Source: Eubacteriales bacterium (lineage in GTDB: Bacteria > Bacillota > Clostridia > Lachnospirales > Lachnospiraceae). Taken from it: a stretch of 64,000 bases of DNA. The position numbers and the translations under genes are program-made. Positions 6,579 through 16,073 of the stretch are shown piece after piece. The notes beneath the pieces are model-generated. The model was given only the letters and a program-made list of their open reading frames with translations. It had not been told where the DNA came from and did no database searches. Each line of letters starts with the position of its first letter. Positions within the stretch are counted from its first letter, which is position 1. The DNA lies in assembly GCA_030524745.1 (NCBI GenBank), contig JAUNGC010000001.1:1-64000 (forward strand), written 5' to 3'.

Positions 6579-7802
6579 TCAGGCAGCCTCTTCATCAAAT
6601 CCAAGAACAATCGTTACAACACAGCCTACCACAACGGCTACCAGACATGCGATAGCGGCGCCGATAATATTCTTCGCGTTTCCGCCTGCGAAACACAGGA
6701 AGTTTAAGAAGTTCATAACGGGCACGAGCTGATAGCATGCGATGCCTGCGATACCGCCGAGCAAAACGCCGTATGTAGCAAAACCGGTAATTGCGCTTGC
6801 CGCCAGTACGAAATTATCATATCCGCTCTCAGCCAGACGTACAAAGGAAGGAACCAGCAGTACCAGATGCATGCCGCACATAAGCAGCAGACTCCACAAT
6901 GCGGATACCAGAGCAAAGCCGATCGGACCTGCGATAGTGTGAATGCCGTCCAGAACAAAACCAACGCCGTTTCCTAACCAGTATCCGACCGGTCCGAAGA
7001 AGCAGAAGGTCAGGGGAATCATGATAAGAATGGTCAAAAACGGAGTGAATACGGTCGTTAAAGACTCCGGAATGTGTTTCTTAAAGAATCTCTCCACATA
7101 CCCCATACACCAGGTAGCCAGAATAATCGGCACAACCGTACTGCTGTAATTCTCTAAGGTACAGGGAATTCCATATACCGTAAATGCGCCGCCCTCGGTT
7201 GCCAGGCCGATGAAAGTGGGGTGAATCAGCATCGCGCCCAGCAGCATGCCCAGAATCGGGGTGCAGCCGAATTTCTTCGCGCCGGTATATCCCAGAAATA
7301 CGGGAAGGAAATAGAAGCCGGTATCACCCAGGAAAGTGAACAGCACATACAGATCGCTCTCCTCAGACATCAGATTGATCATGTTGGGACCGAAAAGAAC
7401 GGGAATCATCTTCAGCAGACCCGCTACGCACAGAAGCGGAATCAGCGGCGTCATGCAGCCTGCAATGCCGTTTAAAATGCCGTTAAAGAAACTCTTGACG
7501 GTCAGCTTCTGTTTGGGAGCATCCAGGTTTTCCTTTACTGTCTCCTGTTTTGCAAATCCGCCGATCTCACACAATTCAGCGTATACTTTTGCAACGTTGG
7601 TTCCGATTACCACCTGAAACTGTCCGCCGGCTTCCACAACGCTGAGCACACCGTCGATCTTTTTCACTTTATCAGCGCTGACGCCCTCTCTGCTCTTTAA
7701 GTTAAAACGAAGACGGGTCATACAGTGGGTAACCATGGAAACATTTTCCCTGCCGCCAACTGCTGCCAATACATTTTCAGCAATCTGTTTATTTGAACTC
7801 AT
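6579..7802 (-). CDS. PTS transporter subunit EIIBC (glucose/beta-glucoside superfamily)
   Basis: Imports and phosphorylates a sugar. The EIIB domain (about 1-85) carries the phosphorylation site Cys27 in HCMTRLRFNL. The EIIC domain begins near residue 100 with SFFNGILNGIAGCMTPLIP and shows about ten membrane helices. At 407 residues it is shorter than most EIIBC proteins of this superfamily. The region where GITEP normally stands reads ITGFATYGVLLGG, and about 30 residues before it seem to be missing. There is no EIIA domain or gene nearby, so phosphate would come from a general EIIA. The gene is divergent from an RpiR regulator that probably controls it. Substrate is not predictable; amino-sugar or MurNAc-like compounds are suggested only by the RpiR neighbour. 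Confidence 0.87.
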   Translation of the reverse strand: MSSNKQIAENVLAAVGGRENVSMVTHCMTRLRFNLKSREGVSADKVKKIDGVLSVVEAGGQFQVVIGTNVAKVYAELCEIGGFAKQETVKENLDAPKQKLTVKSFFNGILNGIAGCMTPLIPLLCVAGLLKMIPVLFGPNMINLMSEESDLYVLFTFLGDTGFYFLPVFLGYTGAKKFGCTPILGMLLGAMLIHPTFIGLATEGGAFTVYGIPCTLENYSSTVVPIILATWCMGYVERFFKKHIPESLTTVFTPFLTILIMIPLTFCFFGPVGYWLGNGVGFVLDGIHTIAGPIGFALVSALWSLLLMCGMHLVLLVPSFVRLAESGYDNFVLAASAITGFATYGVLLGGIAGIACYQLVPVMNFLNFLCFAGGNAKNIIGAAIACLVAVVVGCVVTIVLGFDEEAA

Positions 7803-8045
7803 AATATCTCTCCTTTATGTTTTCTGCTTTCAGGATGGCCGTCCTTATTGATAAATTTATTTTATTTTAATCATTTCAGGATGTAAAGAGTTCCGGCCCT
7901 TTTAGGTTGCATCTTGCAATTTTAACATACCTTTCCGGGTTTTTTGAAATTTTGTTGCAAAAATGACGGTAATTCTTTAAAATTAAAACGAATATTTCAA
8001 TTGTTTTCACAAAAATACTGCAAAAATGAAAAAGGAGACCGGAAC
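7803..8045. promoter_or_regulatory. Divergent PTS/rpiR control region with a small inverted repeat
   Basis: The 243-base gap between the divergent genes is AT-rich and must hold both promoters. TTGCA-TCT-TGCAA (7907-7919) is a perfect five-base inverted repeat near its centre and is a candidate operator for the RpiR regulator. A nearby TTGAAATTTTGTTGCAA stretch partly repeats the motif. No clear -35/-10 pair could be assigned. Confidence 0.4.
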
Positions 8046-8909
8046 ATGGATATTATTGAACAGATGCGCAATCAGGACAATTTTACATCCTCGGAGCGCG
8101 AAATCATCAATCTGATTCTGAACAAGCCGGAAACCATGATGTCTATTACAACGGCCGCCCAGCTAGCCGCCGCCGCATATACTTCCGCTTCCACAGTGGT
8201 TCGTTTGTGCAGAAAGCTGGGCTGCGGCAGTTATGCGGAATTCAAAACGAATTTCATCTCTCAGTATCAGAAAAGAAAGAGCGCGCTTCTGCATGTGGAC
8301 GCCAGCATTCCGTTTAAAAGTTCCGACGCCCCCAAAGATGTGATGGAACAACTGACAGAACTGGAAGGAATCGCCCTGCACCAGACCCTGTCCCTGATCG
8401 ATCTGAATACTTATAACAATGTCATAAAAATGCTGAATGCAGCTTCCTGCATCGATGTATACGGTTCCGGCAACAATGTGAATCTCCTGCATGATTTTGC
8501 CTACAAAATGGGAAGCATTCACCGTCAGGTCCGGATCAGCCTTGACCATCAGCAACAAATGCTGGCCGCGGCTTCCAGATATGAGGACCACTGCGCCATC
8601 ATTCTTTCCTATTCGGGCGAAACGCTTTCAACCCTGAAATATGCGAAGCTGCTGCGGGCCAATCACACGCCCACCGTTTCCGTTACGAGCCGCGGCGCCA
8701 ACAGCCTCACCGCCATTACGGATGAACATTTATATATTGCCACCCTGGAAAGCAAATCCTATTCCAACACGAAAATCGGGTCCTTTTCCTCCGATATTTC
8801 CATCATCACCCTGATGAACTACCTCTACGCCGGCGTATTTTTATCGGACTATGACAATAACTATGAACGGCTTCTGAAAGACCGGATTCTTTTTTCCGGC
8901 GACCAGTGA
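8046..8909 (+). CDS. MurR/RpiR-family transcriptional regulator
   Basis: A 287-residue sugar-phosphate-responsive regulator. The N-terminal helix-turn-helix (about 1-77) includes TTAAQLAAAAYTSASTVVRL followed by CRKLGCGSYAEFK. The C-terminal SIS domain (about 105-260) contains IDVYGSGNNVNL and AIILSYSGETLSTLKYAKLL, the phosphosugar-binding loops. The start is the ATG at 8046, preceded by AAAGGAG; an upstream in-frame ATG would add 34 unusual residues and lacks a site. It is the divergent neighbour of the PTS EIIBC gene and most likely senses its phosphorylated product. A strong stem-loop follows the stop codon. Confidence 0.93.
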   Translation: MDIIEQMRNQDNFTSSEREIINLILNKPETMMSITTAAQLAAAAYTSASTVVRLCRKLGCGSYAEFKTNFISQYQKRKSALLHVDASIPFKSSDAPKDVMEQLTELEGIALHQTLSLIDLNTYNNVIKMLNAASCIDVYGSGNNVNLLHDFAYKMGSIHRQVRISLDHQQQMLAAASRYEDHCAIILSYSGETLSTLKYAKLLRANHTPTVSVTSRGANSLTAITDEHLYIATLESKSYSNTKIGSFSSDISIITLMNYLYAGVFLSDYDNNYERLLKDRILFSGDQ

Positions 8910-8958
8910 TCTTAGCGCAGCGCAATATACGCCTGTCTGACATACCGCGCGCACCTGA

Positions 8959-8989
8959 AAACGGCATAGCCCGAAAGGCTATGCCGTTT
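8959..8989. terminator. Bidirectional intrinsic terminator between rpiR and ftsZ
   Basis: AAACGGCATAGCC (8959-8971) and GGCTATGCCGTTT (8977-8989) are perfect 13-base complements around a CGAAA loop, with T-rich flanks on both strands. It lies between two convergent genes and can serve both. Confidence 0.85.
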
Positions 8990-9020
8990 ATTGGAATCAT
9001 TCCGTATTTTATATGCTCTC

Positions 9021-10247
9021 TTATTTCTTCTGAAGGAAATCCGGAATCTTCAAAGACTTCTCTTCCACCTTGCTGCGCAGGTTCGTCGGCGGCTTCTGAA
9101 GGCCGGTCAGATTCGTCTTCAATTCGGTGTTCACCTGTCCTGTGGGAAGCGGATTTGTGTATGCTCTGGTCGTCGTCGTTCCGGAAGCGTTCACAGTCTG
9201 TCTCACGCCGGACATTCCCGGCATACCGGACTGCATTCCGTTCATGCCGCTCATAACCGGCTTCTTCGCAAAGGAGGAAGTAAACCGGGACGCGGGCGTA
9301 TCATCAATGCCCGTCGCAATCACCGTAATCCGGCAGAAATCTGCCTGATTGGAATCATACATCGCGCCAAAGATAATATTCACGTCGTCTCCCGTGATCT
9401 CTCTCACATAGTCCACCGCGTCGGATGCATCGAACATGGAAATATCGCCCGAAACATTGATGATGATATCCGTCGCGCCCGCAATGGTGGTCTCAAGCAA
9501 CGGGCTTTCCACCGCCGCCTTCACAGCCTGAACGGCTTTGTCATCCCCTCTGCCCTCGCCGATGCCGATGTGCGCAATTCCCTTATCGCGCATAACGGTC
9601 TGCACGTCTGCAAAATCCAGATTGATAACCGCAGGCACATTGATCAGGTCCGTGATGCCCTGTACGGCCTGCTGCAGCACTTCGTCGGCTTTCTTGAGGG
9701 CCTCCGGCATGCTTGTCCTCTTGTCCACGATTTCCAGAATTTTATCGTTTGGAATTACGATCAACGTATCCACGCTGTCGCGCAGCTTCTCGATGCCTGA
9801 CACCGCATTGTTCATACGGGTCTTGGCTTCAAAACGGAACGGTTTTGTCACAACGCCGACCGTCAGAATCCCCTTGTCTTTCGCCAGTTTTGCCACGACA
9901 GGCGCAGCGCCGGTACCCGTACCGCCGCCCATGCCGCATGTCACAAAAACCATATCCGCGTCTTCAATCGCCTTGGCAATCTCTTCCGAACTTTCCTGCG
10001 CCGCCTGTTCCCCGATTTCCGGCTTAGCGCCGGCGCCGAGCCCCTTCGTCAGTTTCTCGCCGATCTGCAGATGCTTCTCCGCCTTGCAAAACTGAAGCGC
10101 CTGTTTATCCGTATTCGCACCGATAAACTCCACTCCGTCTATTTTCTCATCAATCATTCTATTCACAGCATTATTGCCTGCGCCGCCCACTCCGATTACA
10201 ACAATCTTCGCCGCAGACTCAGCATCATTTACTTTAATTTCAAGCAA
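9021..10247 (-). CDS. ftsZ: Cell division protein FtsZ
   Basis: Tubulin-like GTPase that polymerises into the division ring at mid-cell. The GTP-binding motif GGGTGTG is at residues 107-113, [13 protein letters not shown] at about 19-31, and the T7-loop NLDFADV near residue 210. A variable linker rich in Gly, Met and Thr (about 320-395) leads to the conserved tail KIPDFLQKK, which binds FtsA/SepF-type anchors. The 408-residue length is normal. The start is TTG with AGGAGG eight bases upstream. It is the last gene of the dcw cluster and has its own candidate promoter in the 139-base gap after ftsQ. Confidence 0.97.
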   Translation of the reverse strand: MLEIKVNDAESAAKIVVIGVGGAGNNAVNRMIDEKIDGVEFIGANTDKQALQFCKAEKHLQIGEKLTKGLGAGAKPEIGEQAAQESSEEIAKAIEDADMVFVTCGMGGGTGTGAAPVVAKLAKDKGILTVGVVTKPFRFEAKTRMNNAVSGIEKLRDSVDTLIVIPNDKILEIVDKRTSMPEALKKADEVLQQAVQGITDLINVPAVINLDFADVQTVMRDKGIAHIGIGEGRGDDKAVQAVKAAVESPLLETTIAGATDIIINVSGDISMFDASDAVDYVREITGDDVNIIFGAMYDSNQADFCRITVIATGIDDTPASRFTSSFAKKPVMSGMNGMQSGMPGMSGVRQTVNASGTTTTRAYTNPLPTGQVNTELKTNLTGLQKPPTNLRSKVEEKSLKIPDFLQKK

Positions 10248-10288
10248 GGGTGTATCCTCCTTTATTTCTCAATAACTCCACAATAGTT

Positions 10289-10317
10289 ATCATATAATCA
10301 TTTTCAGAAATGCGCAA
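10289..10317 (-). promoter_or_regulatory. Candidate ftsZ promoter
   Basis: On the minus strand TTGCGC (10317-10312), a 17-base spacer and TATGAT (10294-10289) lie 42 bases upstream of the ftsZ start. A small hairpin (ATAACT, 10272-10277, with AGTTAT, 10285-10290) falls in the leader just ahead of the ribosome site. Confidence 0.5.
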
Positions 10318-10386
10318 CCTCTTTTTTCAATTTATTTACCTTTTTTATCGGGCCGTATCGCCACAGATATCAGACTATTGCCGCGC

Positions 10387-11181
10387 TCATCCGTCGCTTT
10401 CAAAGGTAATATTTTCCGACTCATCGCTGTAATTTTCCATCCTGACAATGCCGCTCTTCCCTGCAAGTTCCGGCAAAATATAAGGAAGCCTCATAATCTT
10501 CTCCTCCAGATTGTCGCTTCCCAGCCGCACCCGCACCTGGTCGAAATAGAGTGTAATTTCATACGATTCATTAAAGTAGATCTTATCGGTCACAAGTTCA
10601 TATTTATCCAGCATCTGCGTAATGGAGAGTATCTGCTGAAAAATATCGTTATTTTCCACCGGCAGAGGCTCATATAAAATCACGTGATCAAAGTTCACCC
10701 CGATCACCTGCGGGATTCCCTGGGTTTTCGTTTCAGAAGACTCCACTACGACGCCGCCCCGGTCGAAGTACATATACCTGCCCATATATTCCACATAACC
10801 CGCCACAGACTTTTCATATACCGTGATGGTAATGGTATCAGGCGCTCCCACTTTTACGCTCATCGTTTCAATGAAAGGAATATTTTTGATTTCTTTATCC
10901 CGGTATTTAAAGGACAGATACAGGGAATTATAAGACAGCCTGTCCGTCATCACCATTCCAATGATTTCCTCTCTTGAATAATGAACGTTCCCTTCCACCA
11001 CAATATTTTCCACCTTATACCGGTTCATGATAAAAACAAGGATACCCGTAAGCAGACACAAAATTGCGATCAGAATTCCCGCCAAAAGCATTTTGAAGCC
11101 GCCGCCTTTTTTCTTTTTTCCCGTGGAAAGGGATTTCCCCTTTCCACCGGCCATCAGCCTGAAATTATTTTTTGCCGCCAA
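10387..11181 (-). CDS. ftsQ: Cell division protein FtsQ/DivIB
   Basis: Bitopic divisome protein that links FtsL/FtsB-type partners to the septal synthase. A lysine-rich cytoplasmic tail (1-29) precedes one membrane helix (about 30-54, ending GILVFIMNRY). A POTRA domain starting KVENIVVEGNVHYSREEIIG (about 56-75) and a beta domain follow. Length 264 fits the family. The start codon is TTG, supported by AGGAG seven bases upstream. The first 17 bases overlap the 3' end of murA, so the two are probably translationally coupled. A gap of 139 bases separates it from ftsZ. Confidence 0.9.
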   Translation of the reverse strand: MAAKNNFRLMAGGKGKSLSTGKKKKGGGFKMLLAGILIAILCLLTGILVFIMNRYKVENIVVEGNVHYSREEIIGMVMTDRLSYNSLYLSFKYRDKEIKNIPFIETMSVKVGAPDTITITVYEKSVAGYVEYMGRYMYFDRGGVVVESSETKTQGIPQVIGVNFDHVILYEPLPVENNDIFQQILSITQMLDKYELVTDKIYFNESYEITLYFDQVRVRLGSDNLEEKIMRLPYILPELAGKSGIVRMENYSDESENITFESDG

Positions 11182-12418
11182 TGTTTACTCCTAAACTTTT
11201 CAAATCTCTCACAATGTCCTCATAACCCCGGTCAATGAAATGCCTGTTATATACAAGCGTCATGCCCTGCGCGCAAATACCGGCCAGCACGAGGGCCGCC
11301 CCGCCCCGCAGTTCCTTCGCCGTCACGCTGCAGCCTTTCAACTTCTGCCCGCCGTCCATCGCCGCGCAGTTATTTTCTACCCGGATATTGGCTCCCATCC
11401 GGTTTAACTCTTCCACAACAGCCAGTCTCCCGTTAAAAATCCGCTCCGTCAGGCAACTCATCGTTTCCGCCTGGCAAAGCGCCACTAAAAAAGGGGACTG
11501 AAGATCGGTAGGAAACGCCGGATAAATGCCGGTTTCCACAAAACCCGGAGACCGCAGCTTTCCCTGCCGCTCTACCCGGATTCCTGCCGGCTCCGCCGCA
11601 ATTTTTGCGCCCATAAATCCGGCCAGTTCACACACGCTGCCAAGCTGTCCCGCCGGCGCGTTTCTCAGAAAGACCCTGCCGCCGGCCGCAAGCGCGCCGA
11701 TCAGATAAGTTCCGGCCACAATCCGGTCGGGCTCCACTTCATAAGTGCAGCCATGAAGCCTTTCTACGCCCTCGATCGTAATATGGCCGCTCCCCTGACC
11801 GGTAATTTTTGCCCCTGCGCAATTTAAAAAATCGCATAAAGCCGTGATTTCCGGTTCCTTTGCGCAGCGGTAAATTTCCGTTGTCCCCTCCGCCAAAACA
11901 GCGGCCATGACCGCGTTTTCCGTCGCCCCCACGCTGGGGAACGGCAGAATAATGACAGCGCCTTTTAACCGCGCCGCTTTTGCAGACAGATTATCGCCGT
12001 TTTCCGTAAACTCCGCGCCCAATTCCTTCAATGCCTGGATATGCATGTCGATCGGCCGGTCCCCGATCACACAGCCTCCGGGAAAAGTCAGAGAAATCTC
12101 ATGGCAGCGCCCCAGCATCGCTCCTGCCAGGACTACGGAAGAACGCATTCTTGTCACATACTCTCTCGGGAGTCTGCAATCCGTAATCTCGGTGGCGTCA
12201 ATCGTGAGCACGTTTTCCTGTCTGTATACCTTTGCCCCCACATGCCGCAAAAGTTCGCACATACAGGCAACGTCCGAAATTTCCGGGCAGTTTTTCAATG
12301 TCGTAATCCCCGGCGCCAGCACGCTTGCAGCCATGACCGGCAGAGCCGCATTTTTGGAACCCTGAATGGAAACCTCCCCGCATAAGGGCCGGCCTCCCTG
12401 TATTTGAATAGAGCCCAA
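11165..12418 (-). CDS. murA: UDP-N-acetylglucosamine 1-carboxyvinyltransferase MurA
   Basis: Transfers enolpyruvate from PEP to UDP-GlcNAc, the first committed step of peptidoglycan synthesis. The N-terminal VSIQGSKNAALPVMAASVL is diagnostic. The active-site loop PGGCVIGDRPIDMHI contains the catalytic cysteine, so the enzyme should be fosfomycin-sensitive in principle. The start was placed at the TTG at 12418, which follows GGAAGG; a TTG six codons further upstream (12436) keeps the frame but has no ribosome site. The product is 417 residues, normal for MurA. It sits between ftsW and ftsQ and overlaps ftsQ by 17 bases. A second MurA paralogue often exists in Firmicutes but is not in this window. 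Confidence 0.95.
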   Translation of the reverse strand: MGSIQIQGGRPLCGEVSIQGSKNAALPVMAASVLAPGITTLKNCPEISDVACMCELLRHVGAKVYRQENVLTIDATEITDCRLPREYVTRMRSSVVLAGAMLGRCHEISLTFPGGCVIGDRPIDMHIQALKELGAEFTENGDNLSAKAARLKGAVIILPFPSVGATENAVMAAVLAEGTTEIYRCAKEPEITALCDFLNCAGAKITGQGSGHITIEGVERLHGCTYEVEPDRIVAGTYLIGALAAGGRVFLRNAPAGQLGSVCELAGFMGAKIAAEPAGIRVERQGKLRSPGFVETGIYPAFPTDLQSPFLVALCQAETMSCLTERIFNGRLAVVEELNRMGANIRVENNCAAMDGGQKLKGCSVTAKELRGGAALVLAGICAQGMTLVYNRHFIDRGYEDIVRDLKSLGVNIGGKK

Positions 12419-12493
12419 CTGTCCACCTTCCCACAATCGAAAAAAAGACTTATCTTATTCTATGAGAAAATGAAATTTTGTTGCCTGTTTGTT

Positions 12494-13642
12494 CTACACA
12501 TCTTTGAGCCTGATTTTACGGGCCACGCTCATAACCAGTCCCATTTCGATCAAAAGAAACATGACTGAAGAGCCTCCATAACTGATAAAAGGCAGAGAAA
12601 TTCCCGTGTTTGGAATCGTATTGGTCACAACCGCGATATTCAGAATCACCTGAATTGCAATATGTCCCATCACGCCCACCACTAAAAGCGCGCCGAAAAG
12701 GTCGGGCGCATTATTGGCGATCACCATAAACCGCCAGATCATCAATACAAAAATCAAAATCACCGCTATGGCGCCGAACAGTCCCAGTTCTTCACAGATG
12801 ACGGCAAAAATCATATCGTTCTGCTCTTCCGGCAGATATCCCAGCTTCTGAATGCTCTGCCCCAGTCCTTTTCCGAAAATGCCGCCGGAGCCGATCGCAT
12901 ACAGCGCCTGCAGCGTCTGAAATCCCGTTCCGCTTGCATACAGTTCCGGATTCAGCCAGGCCAGAATGCGGACGCTTCGGAAATTCATGCCTTCCGTTGT
13001 GGACGCTTTGGAAATCAGAAATACCAGCAGCGCAGCCAGCGAAACTCCCGCCGCGCCGATCAGAACAAACCGCTTATAGTCCGGACTCGCCACAAAAAGC
13101 ATCAGGAACGCGATTCCAAAAATGATGATGGCGGAACTCATGTTATCCGTAATCTGCCAGACCAGCACGCAAACCAGACCGGCCGCTCCCAAAATCATGA
13201 AAAAAGCCTTCGTGCTCCTCACGCTCCGCCCCATCTTGCAGATCATGCTGGCAAGGAACAGAATCATCGCCAGCTTCGCAATTTCCGCCGGCTGCACGGA
13301 AACGCCCAGATTCAGCCAGCGGCGCGCGCCGTTTCTCTCTATCCCAAGCGGCGACAATACCAGCACAATCATGACGATGGAAACCACATATCCCAGCACC
13401 GCAAACCGTTCCCAAAAGTGATAGGGAATTTTGGAAACAATGAACATCGCCACAAGCCCCAGCGCGGCGGCGCCGCCCTGATGGAGCAGAAAATACATCG
13501 CGTTTCCGATCTCCGTCTCCGCGCTGTAGGAACTGGCGGAATAAATCATCACAAGACCGAAGGCCACCAGAAAAAGAATGATGAACAAAAGGGTGTAATC
13601 GAAATAATATTCATTTTTATTTTTACCTCTTCGTCCAGCCAC
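12494..13642 (-). CDS. ftsW: SEDS glycosyltransferase FtsW/SpoVE
   Basis: Membrane polymerase that joins lipid II into glycan strands together with a class B penicillin-binding protein. It has about ten membrane helices, beginning DYTLLFIILFLVAFGLVMIY (about 15-34). SEDS signatures are visible: RRWLNLGVSVQPAEIAKLA near 107-125, GLGQSIQKLGYLPEEQNDMI near 258-277 and GISLPFISYGGSS near 349-361. The start codon is GTG with GAGGAG upstream. It starts four bases after murD ends, so coupling is likely. Either the division (FtsW) or sporulation (SpoVE) assignment is possible; the dcw location favours a role in septation. Confidence 0.93.
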   Translation of the reverse strand: MAGRRGKNKNEYYFDYTLLFIILFLVAFGLVMIYSASSYSAETEIGNAMYFLLHQGGAAALGLVAMFIVSKIPYHFWERFAVLGYVVSIVMIVLVLSPLGIERNGARRWLNLGVSVQPAEIAKLAMILFLASMICKMGRSVRSTKAFFMILGAAGLVCVLVWQITDNMSSAIIIFGIAFLMLFVASPDYKRFVLIGAAGVSLAALLVFLISKASTTEGMNFRSVRILAWLNPELYASGTGFQTLQALYAIGSGGIFGKGLGQSIQKLGYLPEEQNDMIFAVICEELGLFGAIAVILIFVLMIWRFMVIANNAPDLFGALLVVGVMGHIAIQVILNIAVVTNTIPNTGISLPFISYGGSSVMFLLIEMGLVMSVARKIRLKDV

Positions 13643-13646
13643 GCAA

Positions 13647-15008
13647 TCACTCCTCTATTCCATTCACATATTCCTTGAACATCTGTCCGCGCATTTCGTA
13701 GTTGGGAAACATGCCCCAGCTTGCGCAGGCGGGGGAAAGCAGCACCGCATCCCCGGGCCGGGCGTTTTTCACACAGATATCCATCGCCTCTTCAAAACTG
13801 TCCGCCAGAACAACGTCGTCAAGGCCATGCGCTTTCGCGCACGCCGCGATCTTCTCTTTCGTCTGTCCGATCAGCACCAGGAGCCTGACCTTTCCTTCAA
13901 ACGCTTCAATCCACTCATCGTATGCGCTTCCTTTATCATAACCGCCGCCGATTAAAACGGTAGGCCAGCGCATCGCCCGGATCGCCTGAATGGCGGCGTC
14001 CGGATTGGTTCCTTTGGAATCGTTATAATAAATAACGCCCTTTTTGGTGGCCACATACTCGATTCTGTGTTCCACTGCTTTAAAATCCTTCACCACCGGA
14101 ACGATATGTTCCACGGGCACGCCGAAGGCGGCGCTGACCGCAATGGCCGCCATCACGTTCTCGTAATTGTGAACGCCGATCAGATTCATGTCGTTGACGT
14201 TCATCAGTTCTTCCTGACCGCCGCCCAGATTCCGGCAGATCATGTCTCCATCCAGATAATAGCCCTCATCCAGCTTCCGCCGGGAGGAAAACCAGATCAC
14301 CCGCGCCGGGCACCGCTCTCCGAACGCCCTCGTATAGGGATCCTCAAAATTGAGCACGCAGAAATCGTCCTTCGTCTGGTTTTTGGTAACGGATTCCTTC
14401 ATGGCCACATAATTTTCCATCGTATGATGACGGTTCAAATGATCCGGCGTGATATTTAAAATTGCGGAAACCGCCGGGTGGAAATCCACCGTTGTTTCCA
14501 ACTGAAAGCTGCTGATTTCCGCCACGGTCACACTGTCGTCTTCCATGGAAAGCGCTTCCTGGGTATAAGGCGTGCCGATATTTCCCACCACAAATACGGA
14601 TTCATAATGCCGCTTCATGATTTCGCCCACCAGAGTCGTCGTTGTCGTCTTGCCGTTCGTGCCGGTAATCGCAATCACGCTGCCTCTTGCAAAATGCCAT
14701 GCCAGTTCCACTTCTCCCCATACCGGAATCCGCGCCCTGCAAAAAGCCTCGACAAAGGGCGTATCCGCCGGAACGCCCGGACTTAGCACCACAAGGGAAA
14801 GTTCTCCCATCAGTTCTTCGCTGACCGCACCCAGCACAACGTCAACCAGATCGCCCAGCCTGGATTTTTCCCGTACAGTCTCCACATCCAAATCCCGGTT
14901 TTCATCGAACAGAACCGGAATCGCTCCCGTCTGATATAATAGCTGCGCAGCGCCGATGCCGCTCTTTCCGCATCCCACAACAAGCACTTTTTTCCCTTGC
15001 AAATCCAT
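13647..15008 (-). CDS. murD: UDP-N-acetylmuramoyl-L-alanine--D-glutamate ligase MurD
   Basis: Adds D-glutamate to UDP-MurNAc-L-Ala in the cytoplasm. The N-terminal Rossmann part reads GKKVLVVGCGKSGIGAAQLL, the central ATP-binding loop is AITGTNGKTTTTTLVGEI, and the C-terminal domain contains KDFKAVEHRIEYVATKKGV and YNDSKGTNPDAA. The protein is 453 residues from the ATG at 15008, which has AGGCAGG upstream; a 60-codon upstream extension of the frame is not credible. It lies between mraY and ftsW in the usual dcw order. The gap to mraY is 95 bases. Confidence 0.96.
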   Translation of the reverse strand: MDLQGKKVLVVGCGKSGIGAAQLLYQTGAIPVLFDENRDLDVETVREKSRLGDLVDVVLGAVSEELMGELSLVVLSPGVPADTPFVEAFCRARIPVWGEVELAWHFARGSVIAITGTNGKTTTTTLVGEIMKRHYESVFVVGNIGTPYTQEALSMEDDSVTVAEISSFQLETTVDFHPAVSAILNITPDHLNRHHTMENYVAMKESVTKNQTKDDFCVLNFEDPYTRAFGERCPARVIWFSSRRKLDEGYYLDGDMICRNLGGGQEELMNVNDMNLIGVHNYENVMAAIAVSAAFGVPVEHIVPVVKDFKAVEHRIEYVATKKGVIYYNDSKGTNPDAAIQAIRAMRWPTVLIGGGYDKGSAYDEWIEAFEGKVRLLVLIGQTKEKIAACAKAHGLDDVVLADSFEEAMDICVKNARPGDAVLLSPACASWGMFPNYEMRGQMFKEYVNGIEE

Positions 15009-15103
15009 TCTTTTTTCCTGCCTTTCTATAATTCCTGATCTTTTTCCAGGGCGCATGAGAGATTGCCGTTCGCGCTTCATCGAAGGCCGATGGACGCTTT
15101 CCC

Positions 15104-16060
15104 TCACAGCCCCGCAAACGCTACCAGGCACATCAGCGCCGTGATAACGGAAAAGACCGCAACAATCCTCGTTTCCGACCATCCGCACAATTCAAAATGA
15201 TGATGCAGCGGAGTCATCTTAAAAATCCGTCTGCCGCCGCTCGCCTTAAAATAAGCCACCTGCACAATGACGGACAGAACTTCTATCATATAAACGCATC
15301 CCACAATCGGGAGAAACAGGGGCATCTTAAGCATATATGCGGTCCCGGCCACAAATCCACCCAACGCCAGGGAACCGGTATCCCCCATAAAAACGCTGGC
15401 GGGATGGACGTTAAACAACAAAAACGCCAGAAGCCCCCCGGCTACCGCGCAGGGCAGCGGCTCAATGCCGCTTTTGGTTCCGATCGCAACGGCGGAAAAG
15501 AAAACGGCAACCAGCAGCGTCACACTCGCCGCCAGACCATCCAGTCCGTCCGTAAAATTCGTTCCGTTTACAGTCCCGATCACCACAAAGAAAAGGACCG
15601 GTATATTCCAGATTCCAAAATCCAACGTTCTTCCCGGTAAAAACGGAATCTTCATCGCCAGATCCGCACCCGGATACCGGCTGATCCAGAGGGCAAACAG
15701 GCCTGTCACCGCGATCTGTCCCAGCATTTTCTGCGCGGGCTTAAGCCCCATGGAACGTTTTAAAATCACCTTGATATAATCATCCAGAAATCCGACGATT
15801 CCAAATCCTACCGTTAAATACAGCACCGGTAGAATATGAGGATAGTCCTTTGTAAAAGGCAGGCTGGCGGCCAGCGCGCCTGCCAGAAAAAGTATCCCGC
15901 CCATCGTCGGCGTCCCATTCTTTTGTAAATGGCTCTTCGGCCCCTCTTCCCGAACTGTCTGGGAAGCTTTCAGCCTTCGTAAGAATGGAATCACTACCGG
16001 TCCCAAAAGAGCGCTTACGCCAAAGGAAACAAAAACCGGCAGCATAATGGATTTTGTCAT
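15104..16060 (-). CDS. mraY: Phospho-N-acetylmuramoyl-pentapeptide transferase MraY
   Basis: Integral membrane enzyme making lipid I from UDP-MurNAc-pentapeptide and undecaprenyl phosphate. Ten membrane helices are evident. Family motifs include GTPTMGGILFL (about 48-58), GFLDDYIKV (about 93-101), NGTNFTDGLDGLA (about 161-173) with the catalytic aspartates, and the C-terminal PLHHHFE. The ATG at 16060 has GGAGGG directly upstream; the reading frame extends 21 codons further without support. Length is 318 residues, as expected. It follows the second PBP gene by 13 bases. Confidence 0.97.
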   Translation of the reverse strand: MTKSIMLPVFVSFGVSALLGPVVIPFLRRLKASQTVREEGPKSHLQKNGTPTMGGILFLAGALAASLPFTKDYPHILPVLYLTVGFGIVGFLDDYIKVILKRSMGLKPAQKMLGQIAVTGLFALWISRYPGADLAMKIPFLPGRTLDFGIWNIPVLFFVVIGTVNGTNFTDGLDGLAASVTLLVAVFFSAVAIGTKSGIEPLPCAVAGGLLAFLLFNVHPASVFMGDTGSLALGGFVAGTAYMLKMPLFLPIVGCVYMIEVLSVIVQVAYFKASGGRRIFKMTPLHHHFELCGWSETRIVAVFSVITALMCLVAFAGL

Positions 16061-16073
16061 ACTCCCTCCACAC

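Noticed and set aside
15009..15188. 60-codon N-terminal extension of MurD
   Set aside because: The ATG at 15008 gives the canonical MurD N-terminus; the extension overlaps the end of mraY and has no similarity to the family.
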